Source: Buddleja alternifolia
Taxonomy: Eukaryota > Streptophyta > Magnoliopsida > Lamiales > Scrophulariaceae
Assembly (NCBI GenBank): GCA_019426215.1
Contig: CM033401.1
Span: forward strand, 19,969,134-20,033,133
Direction: 5' to 3'
DNA: 64,000 nt
In this document: positions 31,589 through 43,665 of the stretch, piece after piece
How the letters are laid out: each line of letters opens with the position of its first letter
Numbering within the stretch: the stretch's first letter is position 1
Program-made: the position numbers and the translations under genes
Notes under the pieces: generated by a model
Told to the model about the DNA's origin: nothing
Database searches by the model: none
The model's input: only the letters and a program-made list of their open reading frames with translations

Positions 31589-33165
31589 TAGGGTCTTAAA
31601 TTTCGCCCGAAATATCGAAATTTCACTCGAAATTTCAAGTTTCCAAGGGTTCGGAATCGAAATCGAACTTTCGATCTACTTTTGCAAAATATCTTTCGAA
31701 ATTTCGATCGAAACCTGAAATTTCCAAAAATTTTGTCGAAACTCGAAATTTCCCGAAATCTAAAATAATATCTGCTAAATATCGATCGAAATTTTGACCG
31801 AAATTTTCTAAAATTATCACCGAAACCTGAAATTTCCCGAAATTTGAAATAATATTTTTCTAAAAAATATTTTAAAGTTAAAAATTAGGATCAAATGATC
31901 ATTCATATTAAAAGAAAATATAATAAATGACCAATTATATAAACCAATAAGCTATGATGCACGGATACTCCTAAAATTCACAAAATGCAGTGTCAAACAC
32001 TTGGGGGACACGGATACGCCTCGGACACGGCTCGGACACGTGTCCGACACACCACATGGCGTGTCTGCCAATTAAATTTAAAAAAATTAAAGGGACACGG
32101 TGTCGGACACGGCTACACCCGTGTCCGACACGTTTAGGACACGGCGGTGTCTTTTTTACCATTTTCGAATCTTTGAGGGGCTGAAATTATAAATTCTTCC
32201 TAATTAAAAGTTAAAACAAAAGGGGCGGATGAAAGGGGCAGAAAGAAAGAAAGAAAGAAAGGCAGCAGGCAGCAACATCCTAGCAGATGACAAAAACCCT
32301 TGTTCCTTCATCCTACTTCTTCACACTTTGGATCGATTTTTTGCTCGATTACATCAATTTTTTTGCTGCAAGTGCACCGTATAAGGTAAATTTAAACATT
32401 TTAAGAGCTTATTGTAAACATTTTGTGTGAAAGTCATAAATATGTGTTCTACTTCCAAGTGTTTGATAAAATGACTAAGAAACATTTAGTTATTATTTTG
32501 TTTCACTTTGGTGCATTATTAATGTTTACATGTTTATGTATGTATTATATAATAATATATGCATTATAATATATATTATTAATTATTATATATAGCCGTA
32601 TCCTTGTCGTGTTGTATCCTAGAATTTTTGAAAATCCGTGTCGCCGTATCCGTATCCCCGTGTCTCCGTATCCGTATCCGTGCAACCTAGCCAATAAGCA
32701 ATAATTTAAATATGAATCTAAAAGTAATATCAGGCAATAAGTTAATAAAAATTCGGGTCTGAACACAAAAATTATTTAAAGAGATCTCATAAAAATCCTC
32801 TTAGAAGATTGATGTGGTTTTGAACAATAATTTTTACTAAAATTGTGGTACACTTTATTTTAATAATGTTCTTATGATATTTGATTATTATTTTACCACC
32901 ATTATTTCATAATTTTCACTGCAGGTTTTAGTCATTCAATTTAACAATATTCATTATGCATATATTATACATGGAATACTATTAATGTAAAAAAAAGGCA
33001 TAATTATAATATTTAAAGTTATACAAAGTTTCATTGTAAATTTCCAAATTTCAATAAATTTCCATGATTTCTTTAAAATCGAAATCGAAATTTTGAATAT
33101 CCCCGAAATTTCCGTAAATTTACTATCCTGATATCTACACTGATACCGAAATTTAATACCTTGGC
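31589..33165. mobile_element. GAAATTTC-rich TIR element, interrupted by a MULE
   Basis: The ends TAGGGTCTTAAATTTCG and (reverse complement of right) CCAAGGTATTAAATTTCG are imperfect inverted repeats, and CGTGAC flanks both sides (31583-31588, 33166-33171). The arms consist largely of many CGAAATTTC/GAAATTTCG words in both orientations. Non-coding. The interior holds the MULE 31953-32690. Confidence 0.6.
31953..32690. mobile_element. MULE-type element with 9-bp TSD
   Basis: Flanked by CCAATAAGC on both sides (31944-31952, 32691-32699). Ends TATGATGCACGGATAC and, inverted, CTAGGTTGCACGGATAC. The left part carries a dense set of GGACACGG / GTGTCCGACAC palindromes (32005-32150). The middle (32270-32400) looks like gene-derived leader sequence with a possible splice donor (AAGGTAAATT). 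No transposase. Confidence 0.82.
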
Positions 33166-33171
33166 CGTGAC

Positions 33172-33785
33172 ACGACAATTGTATATAGTAATCACAGTTC
33201 GCAATTAATACTTGTGACAATTCATCAAAAACAAAAATGACTACCAATATATGTGATGCGGGATCAAAATGTATATGTCACGTATTGACCATATGGGGAA
33301 GGAATCCGACCCAACACACGACAAATTAGGCAATAGGTTGTTTTATGTTTAGACTGCACTCGCTATAGGTAAGCTGCCTATGTACCCACTTTGATAAGAT
33401 TGAGTCTTTTCGTAGTTCAATGGTGGGGTAGCTCTCTAAAATGCCAGATGTTTTCTCTCCAACGATCTTTTTGTGGGCAGAGCAGATAATGAATTTTCAT
33501 CAACTCTTTGTGGTATTTATAAAGCTGAAGGTGGATTATGTACCGAATGCCTCACAAGCGGCTCACTCGGTGATAAATAATTACATATGACCACATATTA
33601 TGGTCTAATTGATTACTTGGCCTTTGACTCGGATGTCCTGTTTAGGCCATCCCAGCTCAATTACGAGTCCTTTTGTAAAATTGCTTACTAAAATTATTAT
33701 GGCACATCAATGTCCCCCACTCTCGGGTATGCTGAACCGGATATTCGGGAGTAGATGTATGTAGGGTATGTAATGATCTTCATGT
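33172..33785. other. LTR-like fragment, no gene
   Basis: About 33355-33430 has words (TGCACTCGCTATAGGTAAGC, TGCCTATGTACCCACTTTG, CGTAGTTC) reminiscent of minus-oriented LTRs of plant gypsy elements, and 33690-33725 has CACATCAATG..CCCCCACTCTCGGG. No boundaries or coding sequence can be defined. Confidence 0.35.
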
Positions 33786-35575
33786 TGTGAATCGAACCAA
33801 CGGATAAAAAAAAAAATTCTCGATCCACAAAGCCTGGATTCAATTCATGTTTTGATAATTTTATTTACACATAAAATCAAAAACCAAGAAGAAGATGTAA
33901 TCCAATTGCCTTTTTCATTGAATTCTAAAGGCAATATTTTGAGAAGCAACGGATTGTTCTTTCCTTTAGATTATCACGCGAAAGATGATCTTCAATTCTT
34001 GAAACTCGACCTCCTCTACCTCAGACTGGGTTGGGCGACTAGGGTTTATCGGGGAGGGGGGGGGGGAGGATTTTAGTGTTTTACTCTTTTTCACTCTCTA
34101 AGATGAGAAATCACATGAAGTTATGTTTTTAGTTAAACACCTAGTGTTAAATAAAAAACTACTCCTTGACTAAGGAGAGAGGGGGGCGGCTAAAATAGCC
34201 TAGGGATAGGTTTACTGGACTTCATTCAATTCCAAACCCAGTGCTACATATTTAAATAATATTCCCAGTCCACTCTAATTGGTAATTAATTCAATACTAG
34301 GCTCCTTTTATTAATAGTACTTTATTAATTCTAATAATACTATTAATATTGTTTGAATAAAATTATTTAATTAAAATAATTAAATATATTTATTATAATC
34401 AATACACATCCTTTTGATAATTTCCACTCTAAGTGAAATTACTAAAATACCCTTCATAAGTAAAACTCCTTTACTTTATCATCTTGGCATAGCGTGACTC
34501 TCTAGGCTCGTCTTGATAGGTATTGGGAGGATTCCAAGGATATAGTTATCACCAAGCCATTCCCGTGAAGCTAAACCGAAACCTAATCAAGTACGACATG
34601 AATATTTCATTACGAACCTTTATTTTATAATTACCATATGAGTATAAACTCTTCTCTGACGCAACCCGATCAAGTAAGAGTTATGGAATGTCAACCTCAT
34701 ATAACTTGATACTGTACTACAATCTTACTGATGTAAAATTACCAAACTGCCCTTTATATCCAATACAAATCAGTCATTAATGCTTTAGCCAAAGACTTTA
34801 ATTTCACAACACCTATAACGTACAGGTCGCTTCTCGTTTACTTTCGAGACAGTGAATTCTATATTGACAGTCCATTTCCTATTGTCAAACGCACCAATTG
34901 AATCGTACTTCGAGGTCGACCCCACCAACGGGTGATAGGGCCTAATTGCTCTAATAACTTATTCAATGGAATGAGCATAATGTAAAGGACTCCTCAGGTC
35001 TAAAGTTCACTCATACTATCATAACCGGTAATCCTTATCATTAACTGTCACCTAGTAAAAACCCATGTGATAGGATTACAATGAGTCGTGTTCGAATATG
35101 TTAACTCCGTTAATCATATTCATGACACCAGCTCTCGCTATCCAATCGCCGAGCAAAAACCTATGTAATAGGATTACAACGAGCCGTGTTCGAATATGTC
35201 AACTCCGTTAATCATATTCATGACACCAACTGTCACTATAGAATCAGTGTAAGACTAGCACTTTCCTTGTCAAAACAAATGTCATATGAGTTGAAGCTAA
35301 ACGCCCAATTTAGATTCTTTAACTCGCGAATCATGTTTATAAGATCAAGCACTTAACTCCAGCAGTGCTCCTATTTATCAAATAAGTAGTGGTGAGTACA
35401 CCTTGATCTTAAGGACCTATTTGTTCAATACATTCAATGCCACAATTAGATTTATAAGAACAAACTCAATGTCTTTTATTAATCATTAATAATGTTCATA
35501 GAATATAAATAAAATGCTCTCTTAAACCTAATTCCTTAATGGCATAGAGGGAATAATACCTAACAATCTCCCACT
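33786..35575 (-). repeat. 3' LTR of the minus-strand copia element
   Basis: Plus axis reads TGTGAATCGAACC ... CCTAACA (minus: TGTTAGG ... CGATTCACA). It contains a ~98-bp tandem duplication at about 35057-35253 that is single-copy in the other LTR. Otherwise it is clearly similar to 39202-40865, with numerous substitutions. Confidence 0.85.
35057..35253. repeat. 98-bp tandem duplication in one LTR
   Basis: ACCCATGTGATAGGATTACA recurs 98 bases later as ACCTATGTAATAGGATTACA, followed in both copies by CGTGTTCGAATATGT and TCATATTCATGACACCA. The partner LTR has a single unit (about 40475-40560). Confidence 0.85.
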
Positions 35576-35692
35576 TGCACTCAATGCCAATTGCTATTTT
35601 ATTTGAGTCCCATCTTCTCAAGATGTTTCTCTGGCACTGCCAATGATAGAGGCTTAGTGAGTGGGTCAGCTATGTTTTCCGCTGTTAGGAAT
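35576..35692 (-). pseudogene. Copia RNase H C-terminal fragment
   Basis: The minus strand reads AENIADPLTKPLSLAVPEKH followed by LEKMGLK and a stop (TAA at 35599-35601), then the PPT GTGGGAGAT beside the LTR. This is the conserved copia RNase H end. The frame is cut at 35692 by the LTR that begins at 35693. Confidence 0.85.
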
Positions 35693-37362
35693 ATGCCCTC
35701 GAATGCTAGGAGGATAAATTGTAATAGGGCATAAAACAATGTAATCGTATTATTAATTAATACCTATACATGAAGGCATCTTTGGTTATTACTTGTTTTA
35801 TTGCATTCGTGTAAATATGTAATTAACTGAAGGCCCAAGTACACAAGAGTAGGCTTTCCATTCCTTATGTGATAATGGAAACAACACTGGAAAAGTTAAA
35901 TACTTTCATACTAAATATAGTTCGCAAGTTATGTAATCTCAATAGGGGCGTTGAGAATTACTTACGACTTGTATGGTAAGAGCTCCAGTGTTGATCGTAG
36001 TGGGAGCTAACACCATGAGGATATTGAAGGAGATCAATATACTTGAACATGACTCGCATCAATTTCGTCACATGAGTTTTTCACTCGTTGACAGTCAATG
36101 ATGAAATTGATATAAGATGTAAAGTTTGATGAACCCTCGACTTGAGGGATTGAGTTGGAGATGTACTCGTGACATTAGGTTTGTCATTAGAGTAGTTAGA
36201 TTCAAAACACCTTGGGTGGGGTCGACCTGAAACTGCGACCTAATGCACAAGTAGTAGTCTCAACTAATTACCAAGAAAGGATTTACTCTCTCGTAGGTGA
36301 ACGAGTAATTATCACTTAATTATTTATGAGCAAGTGAGATCTAAAGTCCTTGGCTAAAGCGATGAACGTTTTTGAAATAGGAAACTATAGTGATCTTGAC
36401 TTATTATAAATAGAAAGCAAAGATGAGTTAATGATTTGACATTTACCATGGTCTATACTCATCAGTTATATAAGAGTATAAGGGTTTGCAATCACACAAT
36501 AATCACGTCGGAAAAGGTTGATAGAATGATCCTAATCATTCGTTCTTATTTGGGTTACGGTGTGGGCTGCGAAGCAGGCTACGGCGACCCACATCCTTTG
36601 GAATCCTCCAATTGCCAAATGAGACTAACCTAAAAGAGTCACACTTAAAAAGAAAAATGATGGAGTATTTTTGTAGTATAATATTAAGTATTAGATACAT
36701 AATAATATTTATTTATGTGATAAATAAATAAATTATTTTGAATAATGTATTAATTAATAAATATTAATATATATAAATATTTATTTATTAGTGGAATAAT
36801 ATTCTAGCATTATTATTTGTTATTAATTTATTCTATTAATTTAATTGGATTAAATTAAAGGAATAAAGAGCTGGTGCACCCATGGGTGCACCATAGGGGG
36901 CTGGTTATGGGCCTTAAAAAGAAGCCCATGTAGGCTTGTGAAGCCCATGTCTTTTGTTCACTTGATATAAATACATAGTGGTTGTATTTTTATCTCATAA
37001 GTTCATGTGTTGAATAAAAACCCTAGTTCTAAGAATACTGCAGAAAAAGAAAAAGAAAAACTCTCTCTCCCTTCCCACTCTAGTAGCCGACCCCTTTGAG
37101 GTAGAGAAGGAGGATTTTTCTTCCATCAATTCTGGCGCATGATTTAGAGGTAGAACGTTTGTGCTGCTTGGATCAAAATCAACCGTTGATTCATGATTTG
37201 GAAGATTGAAGGGCACGATAATCACTCTACAACAAGTAAGTGATTTTAATCTTTCCTTTCATATATGTAGTTGTTTACAACTAGACCCCTGTAGATCCTG
37301 TTTGGGAATAAGAAAATTTTCGTTGTACCGCTTTTGCTGTTTTGATACAATTATTCCCAACA
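35693..37362 (+). repeat. Plus-strand copia LTR inserted in the minus-strand copia
   Basis: Begins TGTTAGGAATATGCCC, ends TTATTCCCAACA, and is followed at once by the PBS GTGGTATTAGAGCC (37363-37376). It is therefore a 5' LTR. Its start, PPT partner words and TATA-containing 3' half resemble the LTR at 23185-24988. No partner 3' LTR is found in the window. Confidence 0.8.
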
Positions 37363-37376
37363 GTGGTATTAGAGCC
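37363..37376 (+). other. Primer-binding site of the plus-strand copia
   Basis: GTGGTATTAGAGCC matches the initiator tRNA-Met type PBS with one change (TATTAG for TATCAG). The same variant occurs in the minus-strand copy at 39185-39200. Confidence 0.8.
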
Positions 37377-39184
37377 ATACCGAGGAATCGACGTATATGA
37401 ATTTAACGGGTGATTATGTATGTTGGCATGTTTTACAGCTGGGATATCGATGTCCAACACATATCCCAGTGACTCCATATTTTACCTTTATAGATGAACC
37501 TATAATACCGGGATGATGTCATATACAAGATGCAACCATCTCGTTCTAAAGCTTGATGAAGAACCAGGATATCAAATACCCTTTACTTACTTAGTATCTT
37601 TTGATATAGGGAGAATTAATAACTTGATAGTTATTATATTTTGGGTCTCACTTTGCACATTAATTTATTAAGCACTAGTTATGGAAATGCATAAGAAAAA
37701 CGCATAGCAATTTCTAACAGCACACACGTATGGGATTTAATCTAGATTGTGTTAAGCCAATGAGTCAATCGGGGCGGGGTTCTAATCTACTACAAAAAAG
37801 ATCCTTGACTCCACTCCAAGCTTGCCACCGTCTTCTCTCTTTATTGGACCTAGCTAACATTTTTATTACAATGGTACATGCCTATACAATTGTTCTAAAT
37901 AAAAATAAAGATACAACTAGGGGAACTCGAACTCCGGCCTAATACAACTCAGATAATAAAAAGAAACCAACCTGAGCCCATATGAGATGTCACTATCACA
38001 TCATGATAAAATGAGCACATAATCAAATTAAACACATATGTGATTATTATTAAATCTTATTTAATATTTAATTAAATCCAATTGAATTAATTTTCAAAAA
38101 TAAATCCAATTTATTTTGAATTTTAATGTTAATTGGCCAAGCCCAAACATTTACTTTAATTCAATTAACGTGGACTTTATCAAATAGAGCCCGACACGGG
38201 TGAAATAATTTAAAAGCAAAATGAAACTCTAATCTAAATTTAATTCCAAATTAATTTGGGTCAACCCTATTTAATTTAATACATAAAATAAAGCAAGCCC
38301 AGCAAGCTTTATTTCGTCAATTAAATCCAATTTAAATACCAAGGATCAAATTTGATGATTAATTTTAAATGGCTAATAAATTCAATTTTGGCCTTAGAAC
38401 ATCCAATTTTTCAAATAAACTAATTAAAATTAAATCTAATTTAATTTCAATTAAAATCCAATTTTAAATAAAGTAATGAAAATTAAATTCAATTTAATTC
38501 TCAATTAAAATCCAATTTTAAAATTGAAAAAGATTTTATGCGGCTTTTAATTTTAAAATTAATCCCTAAAAAAAATTAAAAATACTAATTGGGTTCAATA
38601 TACATCCAATGGAATAAACGGACCAAGTCGCAATTTAAAAAATTAATTTTAAACTTATAGGATTAATTTTTCAAGGTCCGGGGCCGGCCCGACAAAAATT
38701 AAAATTACACGTTAGGCCAAGTCCAACGCACGGCCCTGCCCTAGCTGGAAGCGCCAGCCGACACACACTTACACACACGCACAACACAACATCGTGCGAT
38801 TGAACGTATGGCGCCATGCCATGCGCAGCAACGCCATGCAAGCAGCGCTGTGTGACGCGGCCATGCTGCATCGCACGATGCGGCCAGCGACAACACTGTG
38901 TAACACGACTATTGTACAGCCGTCAGCCGGCACACGAGCGACAGTTTTTCGGCAATTCCACCATGGTTTTGCCTCGTCTTTTTCAATCATGCCATTTAAT
39001 CATTAAAAACCCATTAGTTTAAACATGCATAATATTAAATCATAACACCCAATTTTTTACGTTTTTGCAAACAATACAAAAAAATATAAAATCATATATT
39101 TATATTCATCAAAAAATATAAACATGCATTCATATTTATCAAATAACATGAACGCATGATAAAATTATCAAATACCATGAATTT
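37377..39184. other. Non-coding leader DNA of two opposed copia elements
   Basis: The left part follows the plus-strand PBS. The right part is the minus-strand element's leader running up to its PBS. 38000-38680 is made of AATTAAATCCAATTT-like words, similar in style to the leader at 48050-48800 on the other strand. 38680-38960 is GC-rich, with CCATGC/GCATGG words and a GTGTGTGT stretch. Overlapping short frames on both strands there reflect composition. The junction between the two leaders could not be placed. Confidence 0.45.
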
Positions 39185-39200
39185 GGCTCTAATACCACTA
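39185..39200 (-). other. Primer-binding site of the minus-strand copia
   Basis: The minus strand reads TAGTGGTATTAGAGCC, one base inside the right LTR, marking 39202-40865 as the 5' LTR. Confidence 0.8.
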
Positions 39201-39201
39201 T

Positions 39202-40865
39202 TGTGAATCGAACTAGCGGATAAAAAAAATAAATCTCGATTCAAAAATCCCGAATTCAATTCATGTTTTGATAATTTAATTTACACATAAAATCGAAAAC
39301 CAAGAAAAAGATGTAATCCAATTGCCTTTTTTGATGAATTCTAAAGCCAAGGTTTTGAGAAGCAACAGATCGTTCCTTCATCTAGATTATCACGCGAAAG
39401 ATGATCTTCAATTCTTGAAGCTCGACCTCCTTTACTTCAGTCTGGGTTGGGCGACTAGGGTTTATCGGGAGGGCAAAAGGATTTTAGTGCTTTACTCTTT
39501 TTCACTCTCTAAGATGAAAAATTACATGAAGTTATGTTTTTAGTTAAACACGTAGTGTGTTTAAATAAAAAACTACTCTTTGACTAAGGGAAGAGGGGGG
39601 CGACCGAAATGGCCTAGGGATAGGTTTACTGGGCTTCATCCAATTCCAAGCCCAGTGTTAAGCATTTAAATAATATTCTCAGTCCAATCCAATTGGTATA
39701 ATTCAATACTAAGCTCCTTTTATTAATAGTACTTTATCAATTCTAAATTAATAATACTATTAATATTGATTGAATAAAATTATTTAATTACAATAATTAA
39801 ATATATTTATTATAATCAATACACATCCCTTTGATAATTTCCACTCTAAGTGAAATTACCAAAATACCCTTCATAAGTAAAACTCCTTTATTTTATCATC
39901 TTTACATAGCGCGACTCTCTAGGCTTGTCATGATCGGCATTGGGAGGATTGCAAGGATATAGTTATCACCAAGTCATTCCCGTGAAGCTATATCGAAACC
40001 CAATTAAATATGAGATGAATATTTCATCACTAACCTTTATGTTATAATTACTATATGAGTATAAACTTTTTCTTGACGCAACCTGATCAACTAAGAGTCA
40101 TGGAACGTTAACCTCATATGACTTGATACTGTACTAAAATCATACTGATGTGAAATTATCAAACTGCCCTTTATATCCAATACAAGTTAGTCAGTAATGC
40201 TTTGACCAAAGACTTTAATTTCACATTACTTATGACGTTCAGATCCCTTCTCGTTTACTTTTGAGACAGTGAATTCCTTATTGGCAGTCCATTTCCCATT
40301 GTCGAACGCACCAATTGAATCGTACTTCGAGGTCGACCCTACCAACTAGTGATTGGGCCTAATTACTCTAATAACTTATTCAATGGTATGAGCACAACGT
40401 AAAGGACTCCTCAGGTCTAAAGTTCATTCATACTATCATAATCGATAATCCATATCATTGGCTGTCACCGAGTAAAAATCCATGTGATAGGATTACAACA
40501 AGTCGTGTTCGAATATGTCAACTCCGTTAATCATATTCATGACACCAACTCTCACCATCCAATCAGTATAAGACTAGCAATTTTATACGAGTTGAACCTA
40601 AACGCCCAATTTAGATTCTTTAACTTGCGAACCATGTTTATAAGATCAAGCACTTAACTCTACCAATGCTCCTACTTATCAAATAAGTAGTGGTGAGTAC
40701 ACCTTGATCTTAAGGACCTATTTGTTCAATACATTCAATGCCACAATTAGATTTATAAGAACAAACTCAATGCCTTTTATTAATCATTGATAATGTTCAT
40801 ACAATATAAATAAAATGCCCTCTTAAATCTATTCCTCAATGGCATAGAGGGCATAGCACCTAACA
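39202..40865 (-). repeat. 5' LTR of the minus-strand copia element
   Basis: Plus axis TGTGAATCGAACTAGC ... CACCTAACA. 1664 bases. It aligns along its length with 33786-35575, apart from that copy's 98-bp duplication and small indels. Confidence 0.85.
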
Positions 40866-41497
40866 CTTTACCCCTTGGTGGGTCTAGCGAGTCGCCCTTC
40901 CTTTTAAGGTAGGTGTTATCTTTGAAGTAATGTGAGTGTAGCCTTGAGGTGACACTCGGTTAACCGTGAGACTCGAGGTCATACTCGAGGTTGTTTGCCT
41001 TGTGGTTGTCTTTCCCGGGGCGGGTTGCCTTGAGGCAACATTCTATGGCGTCCTGGCACCCTCTTGAGTTGCTTTTTTCTTGGTATATCTATTGCCTCTC
41101 GAAAGTTAGGATTTTCATCTACTTTTGCATCAGAACAGATAAGAGTGAAAATTCATACTAAAATTTTCTTGGAGAAGACTTAAGATTTTTAGAACTCTTT
41201 GTGCCTCAAGGGCTTCATGCGGGGTTGCTTAAGCCTCCATATGATCTTCGTGAACCTTATTTGCGAGTTCTTTACGAACGAATTATTATTAGTGAGATAT
41301 GCTTCAAGTTAACCATTGTTTGTGAAATGCGCCTCATAAAGAGGGGGTTCATGCTTGTCCTAAGGGGAGGCTTGCGCCTCGCCCAAGGGGAGCTTGTCGC
41401 CTCAGAGGAGACTTAGAGTTTTGAGGCCGCTATCCGGGGTTTCATCATCCCTTATAATTTTTAGACCTCAATCCAGGAATTTCCACTTTGGAGGGAA
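40866..41497. other. Repeat-derived non-coding segment
   Basis: No gene. It contains CTTGAGGTGACACTCG / GACTCGAGGTCATACTCG words. It was contiguous with 47331-47411 before the element 41498-47330 inserted. The latter part (GGACCTTTGCCCC..GTCATTGACT) resembles 60430-60475, so both are probably pieces of one repeat family. Confidence 0.5.
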
Positions 41498-42872
41498 TGA
41501 TAGGCTACGAATTCACGTATTTTAGAGCCTCATATTCATGTTATTTATATTGGTTTATGCATGATTTATACCACATATGCTTGTAATTTGTGTGTTTATT
41601 GAGTAAAAGTGAAAATCATTGCAATTGAGGAAAATTGGACAAAAACACAGAATTTCCGAGTACTTAGAGTCCGAATTTGAATACGTGTCCTTCTTTAAAG
41701 TTGTAGCACTCTGTCTTAGGTTCACGTGGGAACTTGAATCACCCAAATCAGAGATCTGTAGAAGACATTATGAAGGAGACATAATGCTGCGCAAACAAAA
41801 AAAGTCATTGTTTCCAGCGTTCGAACGTGAGTTCGACACGAAAAATAGCAGATTTTATCCTTTTTCCCTATTCTAACTCAAGTTGGAGTCTTTCATTCCA
41901 CCCTTATATATAGTAGATTAGTTCTTTAGGGTTACATACATGAAAAAACACGAAATATACATAGAATAGAGCCTTATTAGGGTTTAGATTTAGTTTTTCC
42001 ATATTCATGAAGATCTACACAAACCCTTGAAGGTGAAGAAATCAAGAAGCATGGAAGGGATGAAAATCGAAGTTCAACCATCAAATTTAATAGGGAGTTT
42101 TCTTTGATTAGAATTACATTTGTCTATGAATATGATTCTTTCTTTGTTTTTTTATCTTTTATATTTGTTGATGAATTAGATTCTTCGAACCAATGTCATG
42201 TTTAGGCTAAATTATGAGATTTGGGTTATAAATTAAGTTTTTCATATTAATTCCATTGTTGCTTTGTGTTATAATCTTGTTCTTAATACTTTATATGAAT
42301 AATGAACATATGTATGAATTCATGCTTAAATTATCTGTTTTATCTGTTCGGGAGAAAGTGATTTAAGGTGCAAAAATGATAATAACATTTTTAAGCTCAT
42401 TATACAACGCTGGATGCTGCTAGTCGGGTTTATTTGGAGGGATAAATCTGAATGAATTTGGGAAAAATTCTAGTGTTTAATGCATGCGGTAGAGATTGAT
42501 ACACCCAATCCAATACAGGTTATCATGAGCGAGAGATCCGCATGATAAAATCTTAAGGAATTTTCCACCTTACCAACATTAGTCTAATAATATGAAAATG
42601 TGATTTTAACAAGAATTGATTAATTTATGCCAACACATGTGTCTTACTTGCTCTCTTCCATAGATATCTTGATTTCGACATCTTGTTTCCTTTTGTTTTT
42701 CTTCCATAATATTTTAGTTAATTCTTGTTTTAGTTTATTTTATTGCTTTAAATTCTCATAAAACTAAAATACAAGTCTCTGTGGGTTCGACATCCCGGAC
42801 TTAATTGTCTGCTTTATTACTACACACGACCAGTCCTCTTGCTATAAAAACACGTGGCATTTTACCGTGTCA
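41498..42872 (+). repeat. 5' LTR of the gag-only element
   Basis: Begins TGATAGGCTACGAATTC, ends TTTACCGTGTCA. Contains the shared Athila-like LTR core (TGGGTTCGACATCCCGGACT, TATTACTACACACGACC). A short palindromic patch (GCGTTCGAACGTGAGTTCG) lies ~320 bases in. Confidence 0.85.
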
Positions 42873-42963
42873 AGTTTTTGGCGATATTGTCGGGGACTTG
42901 TTCACTTTTAGTTTTTGATTTTATTACAAGTTTTAATTTTTTTTTTATTTTCAGGTTCGAATA

Positions 42964-43665
42964 ATGGTCACCAATTTTCCGGATATGAGTCTTCCGAAGA
43001 ATCAAGCATGGTTACAAAGTCTCTTACAACTTATGCAACCAGTAGCACCAAAGCCTCTTCCATCCATTCGAGATAGCCAACAACCTCAAATGCCTACTTT
43101 TCTAGGACCGATTATCTTTCCACCCTTCCACACACCAAATCTCCATATCCCAGATCACCTAATTACTTCAGTTGAAAACCACCCATTTTATAGGGATCCG
43201 AGAGAATCACCATAGATCACTTGGAAGAATTCTACTCTATCATGTCTACCATACACATCCCTCCCAAAAGATTTCAATACCGTTCACCTTCGATTTTTCC
43301 ATTTTTCCCTCAAGGATAAAGGAAAAGCTTGGTATAAGTCTCTTTTTCCACAATCCATCACAACGTGGGAAGAGCTTGTTGAGAGATTCTTGGATAAATT
43401 CTTTCCTTAACCAAAGATTGGCAAACTCCGAAATAAAATATCAAGATGCAAGCAGAATAAGGGGGAATCGTTAGCAGATGGATGGGATAGATATATGAGT
43501 ATGATGAAAAAATGCCCACCCCATAATTACTCTTTGATCAATCTTGTGCAATATTTTTATGATGGGGTTCGATCGAAGGTTAGACATCGACTTAATGCGG
43601 GAGCCGGTGGTGATCTCTTGGGATTGGATGCTTTGGAGAAAGCTGGAACAACTGACCCAAGAGGA
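42964..43665 (+). pseudogene. Retrotransposon gag of the gag-only element
   Basis: The ATG at 42964 opens 83 codons (MVTNFPDMSLPKNQAWLQSL...), then stops. In shifted frames the gag capsid domain continues: KDKGKAWYKSLFPQSITTWE, ELVERFLDKFFP, KISRCKQNKGESLADGWDRY, CPPHNYSLINLVQYFYDGV. These are hallmarks of plant gypsy capsid (W-Y/L-x-S-L-P; T-W-E-x-L; F-L-x-K-F-F-P). At least two frameshifts. A functional family member would supply particles. No zinc knuckle was recognised. Confidence 0.8.

Larger units (their letters stand above)
33786..40865 (-). mobile_element. Minus-strand copia element, gutted
   Basis: The left LTR (33786-35575) is followed by the PPT complement and an RNase H end, and the right LTR (39202-40865) is preceded by a TGGTATTAGAGCC PBS on the minus strand, so polarity is consistent. 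Most of gag-pol is missing and a plus-strand copia LTR sits inside. The bases outside the LTRs (CATGT left, CTTTA right) do not match, so the two ends may not come from one simple insertion. Confidence 0.75.

Noticed and set aside
38769..39022. Overlapping frames on both strands in the GC-rich part of the copia leader
   Set aside because: Three frames are open at once because of composition and repeated GCATGC words. This is leader DNA beside a PBS.
42781..42810. GGTTCGACATCC in LTRs considered as a tRNA T-loop or pol III B box
   Set aside because: No cloverleaf or matching A box at the right distance. The word is part of a conserved LTR core.
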